64,000 bases of DNA, taken from positions 1 to 64,000 of the forward strand of contig JAOAFV010000061.1 in assembly GCA_026416095.1 (NCBI GenBank), given 5' to 3'. A program made the position numbers and the translations under genes. Below, piece by piece: positions 57,181-64,000 of the stretch (position 1 is its first letter; each line of letters begins with the position of its first letter). Below the pieces are notes generated by a model. It worked only from the letters and a program-made list of their open reading frames with translations. It did no database searches and had not been told where the DNA came from. This DNA is from Bacteroidales bacterium (GTDB taxonomy: Bacteria; Bacteroidota; Bacteroidia; Bacteroidales; GWA2-32-17).

Positions 57181-59784
57181 ATGAAGGAAAAAACTTCTGA
57201 ACTAACCCCATTAATGAATCAATATGCTAGCATTAAAAGTCAATACCCTGATGCTATTTTACTTTTCAGAGTTGGCGATTTTTACGAAACATTTGGAGAA
57301 GATGCTATAAAAACATCTTCTATTCTTAATATTGCATTAACTTCAAGAAATAATGGTAGCTCCGATGTGCCATTAGCTGGCTTCCCTTATCATGCCTTAG
57401 ATGTTTATCTACCTAAACTTGTTAGAGCAGGACAACGAGTTGCCATTTGCGAACAACTCGAAGACCCAAAATTCGCTAAAACTATAGTAAAAAGAGGTGT
57501 TACCGAAATTATAACTCCCGGCACTGCTACAACAGAAAATATTATAAATAACAAAGATAACAATTTTTTAGCAGCTGTTTACATAAATAAAAATATATTG
57601 GGTATTGCTTTTTTAGACATCTCAACGGGCGAATTCCTTGCTACAGAAGGAAACAAAGATTATATTGAACGTTTAATTCAAAGCTTCAATCCAAAAGAAA
57701 TACTTTACGAACGTAGCAAACACGAATTTTTTTTCAATTGGCTTGGCAATAAATTTTACCTTTATAAATTAGACGACTGGTTATTCAATTACAATACTTC
57801 TATAACAAGATTATGCAAACATTTTAACACCACAACTTTACGTTCTTTTGGCATCGGAGAAATGACTAATGCAATTATAGCTGCAGGCGCCATTTTTCAG
57901 TACCTCGATTTAACTCAACATGAGCGCTTATCTCATATCAGTAAAATATCTCCTATACCTAACGAAAACTACATGTGGCTAGACAAGTTTACAATCAAAA
58001 ATCTTGAAATAATATATTCTCCAAATGAAAATGCAACTACATTAATAGACGTTATTGACAAAACAGCAACACCAATGGGTTCTCGCCTTTTAAAGCGCTG
58101 GATTACATTCCCCTTAATCGATATTAACCAAATTAACAATAGATTAAATTTCGTTGAATTCTTTTATAAAAACAGCTTTATTATCGATGAAATACTTCCT
58201 TTGTTAAAACCAATAGGAGACCTAGGACGACTCATATCTAAAATAAGCATTGGTAAAGCAAACCCTCGCGATATATTACAGCTATCTCTTGCTCTCGAAA
58301 ACATAAAAAAAATAAAAGCATTGTTTAACAAAAACGATATCATTTATAACTTATCTAGTCAACTAAATCCATGTGAACAACTTATCGATTTAATAAAAAA
58401 AACAATAAAACCCGATTGTTCATTGGTTGTTGGTAAAGGCGATGTTATTCAAGAAGGTGTTTCCCAAAAACTTGATGAATACAGATTTATTTTAATCAAC
58501 AATAAAAAATATTTACAAGAATTACAAAACAAAGAAATCCTAAAAACCGGTATATCATCATTAAAAATAAGTTTCAATAATGTTTTCGGATATTACATTG
58601 AAGTAAGAAATACACACAAAGATAAAGTTCCTCCCCATTGGATTCGCAAACAAACACTAGTAAATGCAGAAAGATACATTACCCCCGAGTTAAAAGAATA
58701 CGAAGAAAAAATACTAATTGCCGAAGAAGAAATAAGTAAACTTGAAAATGAATTGTTTCAGAACTTGATAAGTGAAGTATTAAAATACATACAAACTTTA
58801 CAACTTAATGCCGAAATAATTGCCCAACTAGATTGCTATCAATCGGCCGCAAAAGTTGCACTAGAAAATAACTACACAAGACCAGAAATAAACGACAGTT
58901 TAATAATCGACTTAAAAGATAGTCGTCATCCTGTAATAGAAAAACAGCTTCCGCCCGAGGTACCCTTTGTACCAAACGACATTTACATTGACCCATCTTC
59001 ACAACAAATACTCATTATTACTGGTCCTAATATGTCGGGGAAATCGGCAATCTTACGACAAACTGCTTTAATTGTTATACTTGCCCAAGCAGGTTTATTC
59101 GTACCAGCAAAAGAAGCAAAAATTGGAATGGTCGATAGAATTTTTACAAGAGTTGGAGCAAGCGATAATATAACCCAAGGCGAAAGCACCTTTATGGTTG
59201 AAATGATTGAAACAGCCTTAATACTAAACAATCTCTCCGAACGCTCACTAATACTACTCGATGAAATTGGTCGTGGCACTAGTACTTACGATGGAATTTC
59301 TATTGCTTGGGCTATTGCTGAATACTTACATGAATATCCTTATGGTAAACCACGTACCTTGTTCGCAACTCATTATCACGAATTAAATGAAATGGAAAAG
59401 CAATATAAAAATATAAAAAATTACCACGTAAGTGTTAAGGAAATCGACGATAAAATTATTTTTCTACACAAACTAATGCCAGGTGGAACAGAACACAGTT
59501 TTGGCATTCATGTAGCCGAAATGGCAGGACTACCTAAAAGTATAATTAAAAGAAGCAAAGAAATATTAAAACAACTAGAAGCAGTCGATGCAAACCAAAA
59601 ATTATCGCGCCACGTTAGCAATATTAACAAAAATCGCGAAGGTTATCAGCTAACAATTTTTCAGCTAGACGACCCTACACTTTCCGAAATAAAAAAACGA
59701 ATAGAAAAAATCGATATAAACAAAATTACACCAATTGAAGCTATAAACATACTCTACGAATTAAAAAAAATTACAGGTTATTAG
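57181..59784 (+). CDS. mutS: DNA mismatch repair protein MutS
   Basis: 867 residues. The N-terminal mismatch-recognition FxE motif is in GDFYETFGEDA. The ATPase has Walker A GPNMSGKS at 615-622, Walker B LILLDEIGRGTSTYDG and the ATHYHEL motif, followed by the C-terminal helix-turn-helix and a short tail with ITPIEAINILYELKKI, typical of MutS. The SGKSA in Walker A replaces the more common AGKST, as often in Bacteroidota. It recognises base mismatches after replication. It is 10 bases downstream of leuS. Confidence 0.97.
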   Translation: MKEKTSELTPLMNQYASIKSQYPDAILLFRVGDFYETFGEDAIKTSSILNIALTSRNNGSSDVPLAGFPYHALDVYLPKLVRAGQRVAICEQLEDPKFAKTIVKRGVTEIITPGTATTENIINNKDNNFLAAVYINKNILGIAFLDISTGEFLATEGNKDYIERLIQSFNPKEILYERSKHEFFFNWLGNKFYLYKLDDWLFNYNTSITRLCKHFNTTTLRSFGIGEMTNAIIAAGAIFQYLDLTQHERLSHISKISPIPNENYMWLDKFTIKNLEIIYSPNENATTLIDVIDKTATPMGSRLLKRWITFPLIDINQINNRLNFVEFFYKNSFIIDEILPLLKPIGDLGRLISKISIGKANPRDILQLSLALENIKKIKALFNKNDIIYNLSSQLNPCEQLIDLIKKTIKPDCSLVVGKGDVIQEGVSQKLDEYRFILINNKKYLQELQNKEILKTGISSLKISFNNVFGYYIEVRNTHKDKVPPHWIRKQTLVNAERYITPELKEYEEKILIAEEEISKLENELFQNLISEVLKYIQTLQLNAEIIAQLDCYQSAAKVALENNYTRPEINDSLIIDLKDSRHPVIEKQLPPEVPFVPNDIYIDPSSQQILIITGPNMSGKSAILRQTALIVILAQAGLFVPAKEAKIGMVDRIFTRVGASDNITQGESTFMVEMIETALILNNLSERSLILLDEIGRGTSTYDGISIAWAIAEYLHEYPYGKPRTLFATHYHELNEMEKQYKNIKNYHVSVKEIDDKIIFLHKLMPGGTEHSFGIHVAEMAGLPKSIIKRSKEILKQLEAVDANQKLSRHVSNINKNREGYQLTIFQLDDPTLSEIKKRIEKIDINKITPIEAINILYELKKITGY

Positions 59785-59880
59785 CACTTTACCATTCCTA
59801 ATACAAAAAAGTAAATTAAATAAAATAACGAACAATAATATTTTCATTAATATGGTAACTTAAAATAACTTTATTAAAAA

Positions 59881-59912
59881 TTTGAACATTATAATAATTT
59901 TTTTTTTATTTG
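59881..59912 (+). promoter_or_regulatory. Promoter candidate for the TPR/PorE-like/gmd operon
   Basis: TTTG (59881-59884) and TTTATTTG (59905-59912, one mismatch to TAnnTTTG) are 20 bases apart, the right spacing. The -7 element ends 15 bases before the ATG at 59928. This placement argues against the in-frame TTG at 59910 as a start. Confidence 0.5.
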
Positions 59913-59927
59913 CAAAAACTACAAGAT

Positions 59928-60995
59928 ATGTTAACTTCAAAAAAAATTATAATAATTATCATCTATTGTTTTTTATACAATTTTATTTCATTTTCTCAGG
60001 TACAAAACGATTCTACATTGGTAATACTTGAAAATCAAGAAGCAGAACTCGCATACAATAAAGGAATAGAATTTTATCAGAATAAACAATACAACGAAGC
60101 TATTAATAGCTTTACCGAAGCAATAAAATACAAATCAAACTTTACTAAAGCTTATTACAATAGAGGTAATGTATATTTCGATATGCAAAATTATACTAAG
60201 GCACTGGAAGATTTTCTTGTTGTTATTGAACTCGATGAAAATGATGTGAATGCTCTTTATTTTGCCGGCAGATGTAATCAGCTATTAAATAAAAACGAAG
60301 AAGCTATTAACTTTTTTTCAAAAGCTATTGAAAAAGGAAGTAAAGATGCTCGTGCTTACTATTTTAGAGGTCAAATTTACTTTATACAAGGAATGTTTGA
60401 AAAATCTCTTGAAGATTTTAATAAAGCCATAGAAATCGATAAAAACAATGCATATTACTACAACGACAGAGGAAGTACTTACAGAAAACTTAATAAAATC
60501 GATGAAGCAATTTTAGATTACCAAAAAGCTATAGAAATTAACGATAAAGTCGATTATTTTTATTCTAACCTTGGCTCTGCATTACGAAAAAAAGAAAAAT
60601 TCGACGAAGCAATCGAAGCATATACAAAAGCAATAAAACTAAATCCAAAAAATTACATAGCATATAATAACAGAGGGAATGCCAAATTTGAAAAAAAAGA
60701 TTATGATGGTGCTATTAAAGATTTTCAGGAAGCATTAAAACTTAAACCCGATTATATATATGCCCTAAATAATCTTGCAGCTACAAAAATTAAACAAAAA
60801 GATTATCAAGGGGCAATAGCAGCCTTTACCGAAATAATTCAAAAAAATCCCGATTATGCCCAGGCTTACTTAAATAGAGGAATTGCATACGAAGAATTAA
60901 GACGCTTTAAAGATGCCTGCAACGATTGGCAAAAAGCAAAAGAATTAGGAATTAAAGAAGCTGATACCTTTTTACAAGATTGTGAAAAAAAATAA
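59928..60995 (+). CDS. Exported protein with nine TPR repeats
   Basis: 355 residues from the ATG at 59928. The signal peptide is very hydrophobic (KKIIIIIIYCFLYNFISFSQ). The rest is nine 34-residue TPR units, from EAELAYNKGIEFYQNKQYNE to the last AQAYLNRGIAYEELRRFKDA, with typical A/G/Y positions. Such periplasmic TPR proteins are protein-binding scaffolds. It is 6 bases upstream of the PorE-like gene, so it may assemble with it at the envelope (inference). Confidence 0.85.
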   Translation: MLTSKKIIIIIIYCFLYNFISFSQVQNDSTLVILENQEAELAYNKGIEFYQNKQYNEAINSFTEAIKYKSNFTKAYYNRGNVYFDMQNYTKALEDFLVVIELDENDVNALYFAGRCNQLLNKNEEAINFFSKAIEKGSKDARAYYFRGQIYFIQGMFEKSLEDFNKAIEIDKNNAYYYNDRGSTYRKLNKIDEAILDYQKAIEINDKVDYFYSNLGSALRKKEKFDEAIEAYTKAIKLNPKNYIAYNNRGNAKFEKKDYDGAIKDFQEALKLKPDYIYALNNLAATKIKQKDYQGAIAAFTEIIQKNPDYAQAYLNRGIAYEELRRFKDACNDWQKAKELGIKEADTFLQDCEKK

Positions 60996-61001
60996 TTTAT
61001 T

Positions 61002-63056
61002 ATGAAACATATATTTTTTCTTCTGTTTCTTTCTACTTGTATTTATAGCTACACCCAAGAAGTAAATATAAAAAAAGAAGATTTTGCAAACAAAAATGAT
61101 TACAAGCTTGCTAAAGACTACTTAGACGAAGCAGAAAAGTATTTTTTGCTTGGTAGAGGTGGCTATAGACAAGCTCTCGATTTATATCTAAAAGTGTATA
61201 AATATGTTCCTAATAACGCAATGCTTAATTACAAAATTGGCGTTTGTTACTTGCGCTCTATTCAAAGAAATAAATCTCTCGACTATTTTAAGAAAGCTTA
61301 TTCTTTGAACCCTGCAATAACCGACGACCTTGTGTTTCTACTTGCTACCGCTTATCACTTAAATTACGAATTCGATAAAGCAATTGAATTTTACAATAAA
61401 TATAAAAATATGCTTAGCCCTTCCGACTTACAATTAAAACGAAAAGAAATTGAAAAGAGAATAACAGAATGTAATAACGGGAAAGAGCTCGTAAAAAACC
61501 CAGTGCGAGTTTTTATCGACAATCTTGGTCCGGCAATAAATACTCAATACCCTGAATATAGCCCATTAATTACTGCCGACGAATCAATGCTACTTTTTAC
61601 TTCTAGAAGGCCAGATACTTACGGCGAAGGCAAAGACCCAGAAGATAATCTTTATTTTGAAGATATATATGTGTCGTACAACTACGGACAAGGTTGGCTT
61701 CAAGCAAAAAATGTTGGTAAACCATTAAATACTAAAAATAACGATGCAACTGTTGGACTTTCGCCCGATGGTAGAAAATTATTTACTTTTAATGGCAAAG
61801 AAAACAACGGCGATATTTTCATGTCAGAACTTAAGGGCTCAGAATGGGAAGAGCCAAACGATAAAACCCTAAAAAAATACATTAATACTCCTTACCACGA
61901 AACTACAGCAAGTTTTTCTTTCGATGGTAAAATTATGTATTTTGTGTCTGATCGACCAGGTGGTTACGGAGGTCACGATATATGGATGTCTAGATGGGAT
62001 TCTGAAAAAAAACAATGGGGGCCTCCTGTTAATCTCGGACCAGTAATAAATACAGAATACGACGAAGAAGGCGTTTATATGCACCCCGATGGAAGAACCT
62101 TGTATTTTAGCTCGCGTGGACATAACAGCATGGGCGGATTCGATGTTTTTAAAAGTACACTAAAAGACGACGGCACATGGTCTGAACCCGAAAATTTGGG
62201 ATATCCTGTCAACACACCCGACGACGATATGTTTTTCGTTATGGCCGGAAGTGGCAAACATGCCTATATTAGCTCTGTGCGAGAAGAAGGCTACGGCGAT
62301 TTAGATATTTACATGATAACATTTAGAGGCCCAGAAAAACCACCACTATTACATAGTGAAGATCAATTACTTGCCAACATTGCCCCCGTAGGAGAAAGCA
62401 ATATTTCTGAAAAAGTAGAAATAAAAACTATGCGCCTTACAATTGTTAAAGGTATTATCTCCGATGGCTTTACTCAACAACCTATAGAAGCAAGTATAGA
62501 AATTATCGACAATGTTAAAAACGAAGTGGTTTTCGTTACTCAATCGAATGTTCAAACTGGCAGGTATATAGTTACTCTCCCTTCAGGACGTAATTATGGC
62601 TTCAACGTAAGAGCAGAAGGCTACTTATTCCATTCCGAAAATTTCGATATTCCACCTGCAACTGGTTATCAAGAAATAATAAAAGATATTAAACTCAATA
62701 AACTAAAAGTTGGCGAAAAAGTTATTTTAAGAAACATTTTCTTTGACTTTGGCAAAGCCACACTCCGTCCAGAATCTTATGCAGAACTTGATAGGTTGGT
62801 AAAATTATTAAACGATTATCCTACTATGAGAATAGAAATAGGTGGGCATACCGACAATGTTTCTTCTTTACAATTTAATCAAAAATTATCAGAAGCACGT
62901 GCAAAAGCTGTTGTAGATTATTTGATTAGCAAAGGTATTGCTCCTAGCAGATTAGAATACAAAGGCTATGCCTTTTTACAACCTATTGCTCCAAACGATA
63001 CAGAAGAAGGTAGACAACAAAATAGAAGAGTCGAATTTAAAGTATTACAACAATAA
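61002..63056 (+). CDS. PorE-like OmpA-family protein (second copy)
   Basis: 684 residues with the same domain order as the protein at 1789-3708: signal sequence, TPR-like helices (about 30-150), PD40 propeller (about 170-430; blades such as [20 protein letters not shown] and [19 protein letters not shown]), a CRD-like beta-sandwich (about 480-560) and an OmpA C-terminal domain (about 574-684; [27 protein letters not shown]). A possible lipobox is LSTC with Cys13, atypical at -1 (Thr). The better OmpA motif and length near PorE (about 670) make this the slightly better PorE candidate. It is 6 bases after the TPR gene and 5 bases before gmd. Confidence 0.82.
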   Translation: MKHIFFLLFLSTCIYSYTQEVNIKKEDFANKNDYKLAKDYLDEAEKYFLLGRGGYRQALDLYLKVYKYVPNNAMLNYKIGVCYLRSIQRNKSLDYFKKAYSLNPAITDDLVFLLATAYHLNYEFDKAIEFYNKYKNMLSPSDLQLKRKEIEKRITECNNGKELVKNPVRVFIDNLGPAINTQYPEYSPLITADESMLLFTSRRPDTYGEGKDPEDNLYFEDIYVSYNYGQGWLQAKNVGKPLNTKNNDATVGLSPDGRKLFTFNGKENNGDIFMSELKGSEWEEPNDKTLKKYINTPYHETTASFSFDGKIMYFVSDRPGGYGGHDIWMSRWDSEKKQWGPPVNLGPVINTEYDEEGVYMHPDGRTLYFSSRGHNSMGGFDVFKSTLKDDGTWSEPENLGYPVNTPDDDMFFVMAGSGKHAYISSVREEGYGDLDIYMITFRGPEKPPLLHSEDQLLANIAPVGESNISEKVEIKTMRLTIVKGIISDGFTQQPIEASIEIIDNVKNEVVFVTQSNVQTGRYIVTLPSGRNYGFNVRAEGYLFHSENFDIPPATGYQEIIKDIKLNKLKVGEKVILRNIFFDFGKATLRPESYAELDRLVKLLNDYPTMRIEIGGHTDNVSSLQFNQKLSEARAKAVVDYLISKGIAPSRLEYKGYAFLQPIAPNDTEEGRQQNRRVEFKVLQQ

Positions 63057-63061
63057 TTTAT

Positions 63062-64000
63062 ATGAAAAAAGCGCTCATAACCGGCATTACTGGGCAAGAT
63101 GGAAGTTACCTTACCGAAATTCTCTTAGAAAAAGGATATGAGGTTCATGGTATTATAAGGAGAAGTAGCTCATTTAATACTGGCAGAATAGATCACTTAT
63201 ATAATAACCCTGAAATTTTAAACAAAAAACTTTTCTTACATTATGGCGACTTAGTTGATGTTTCTAGTTTACACAGAATACTTGAAAAAGTTCAACCCGA
63301 TGAAATATATAACCTTGCTGCCCAAAGCCATGTTAAAGTTTCTTTTGAATTGCCCGATTACACTGCTCAAGTAGATGCATTAGGTACTTTACGCTTTATA
63401 GATGCTATTAAAGAAATGAAAATGAATACTCGATTTTATCAGGCTTCTACTTCAGAATTATATGGTAAAGTACAAAAAATTCCACAAGACGAAAACACTC
63501 CCTTTTACCCTCGTTCCCCATATGGAGTAGCTAAACTTTATGCTTATTGGATAATTGTTAACTATCGCGAAGCTTACAATATATATGCATGTAATGGGAT
63601 ATTATTTAACCACGAAAGTCCACGCAGAGGCGAAACATTTGTTACTCGAAAAATAACAAGAGGTGCTGCAAGAATAGTTTTTCAACTTCAAGATAAAATT
63701 TTACTTGGCAACTTAGATGCAAAACGCGACTGGGGCTATGCTCCCGAATACTGCGAAGGAATGTGGAAAATATTACAACAACCCGAGCCAGACGATTACG
63801 TACTTGCTACTGGCGAAACTCATAGTGTTAGAGAATTTGTAGAATTAACTTTTAAGGAGCTTGGCATTGAAATAGATTGGATTGGTAAAGGCACAGATGA
63901 AAAAGCTTATGTAAAAAATGTTTTTGACAACGGTTACGAAATTAAAAATCATATAAAGAAAGATAAAATTGTAGTAGAAGTTGATCCTCGTTATTTCAGG
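63062..64000 (+). CDS. gmd: GDP-mannose 4,6-dehydratase, cut by the window end
   Basis: 313 codons are present and the frame is open to the last base, so the C-terminal end is missing. The extended SDR enzyme makes GDP-4-keto-6-deoxy-mannose, the precursor of GDP-fucose and other deoxysugars. Visible are the NADP-binding [13 protein letters not shown] loop at the N-terminus, Y154xxxK158 in [10 protein letters not shown], the [20 protein letters not shown] block, [14 protein letters not shown] and [12 protein letters not shown]. It begins 5 bases after the PorE-like gene, which places a surface-sugar gene in the same operon as a T9SS-type envelope protein. A GDP-fucose synthase (fcl) is likely just downstream (inference). 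Confidence 0.95.
   Translation, partial: MKKALITGITGQDGSYLTEILLEKGYEVHGIIRRSSSFNTGRIDHLYNNPEILNKKLFLHYGDLVDVSSLHRILEKVQPDEIYNLAAQSHVKVSFELPDYTAQVDALGTLRFIDAIKEMKMNTRFYQASTSELYGKVQKIPQDENTPFYPRSPYGVAKLYAYWIIVNYREAYNIYACNGILFNHESPRRGETFVTRKITRGAARIVFQLQDKILLGNLDAKRDWGYAPEYCEGMWKILQQPEPDDYVLATGETHSVREFVELTFKELGIEIDWIGKGTDEKAYVKNVFDNGYEIKNHIKKDKIVVEVDPRYFR

Overview
The window is AT-rich (roughly 30% G+C by eye), gene-dense chromosomal DNA from a member of the Bacteroidota, most likely Bacteroidales-like and probably a metagenome-derived contig. The evidence is consistent: type IX secretion (T9SS) genes (PorU sortase, GldJ lipoprotein, three PorP/SprF proteins, two PorE-like proteins), T9SS cargo with C-terminal sorting domains, Bacteroidota-type -7 elements (TAnnTTTG) in front of several genes, and lineage-typical families (DUF4199, DUF4468, RprX/RprY-like two-component pair). 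The contig begins with the 19-bp Tn5/Nextera mosaic end, a sequencing adapter, so the left edge is artificial.

Layout. 1-519: adapter plus the 3' part of an Rpn-type nuclease/transposase gene. 1190-5729: tight operon queE, PorE-like OmpA protein, DUF364 protein, rarA. 5774-12262: T9SS core locus, with porU on the minus strand divergent from porP-gldJ. 12657-16282 (minus): rluB-type pseudouridine synthase and a large T9SS cargo protein. 16333-17709: ispD and an AlbA_2 protein. 17657-23488 (minus): six close-packed genes, DUF4468 protein, SpoU methyltransferase, class-V aminotransferase-like protein, sensor kinase, response regulator, aroC. 23975-28298 (minus): a two-gene DUF262 cassette resembling GmrSD/SspE-type restriction proteins, the best candidate here for a poorly described defence system. 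28655-31578: Gate-domain membrane protein, LuxE-like protein, gap. 31627-37909 (minus): a giant type-B T9SS adhesin with nine SprB repeats, its PorP/SprF partner and a membrane-anchored coiled-coil protein. 38024-42075: dsbD and a PgpH-like HD phosphodiesterase. 42080-47691 (minus): a second giant adhesin (beta-propeller plus ten Ig-like repeats) with its own PorP. 47929-51323: B12-dependent ribonucleotide reductase and a methyltransferase. 51388-54133 (minus): glycosyltransferase, DUF4199 protein and an alanine/saccharopine dehydrogenase-like enzyme. 54384-64000: leuS, mutS, a nine-TPR protein, a second PorE-like protein and gmd, cut by the window end.

How the genes fit together. Much of the window serves the cell surface: PorU processes T9SS cargo, PorE-like proteins probably anchor the machine to peptidoglycan, the PorP proteins probably serve the adjacent type-B adhesins, DsbD supplies periplasmic reducing power, and gmd begins a nucleotide-sugar or polysaccharide pathway. 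The non-coding highlights are a 94-bp dispersed repeat present twice in inverted orientation (12420-12513 and 23710-23803), one copy beside the DUF262 cassette, and a run of four TTGTTAATAA-type direct repeats upstream of the class II reductase gene. No tRNA, rRNA, CRISPR array, complete insertion sequence or prophage was seen.
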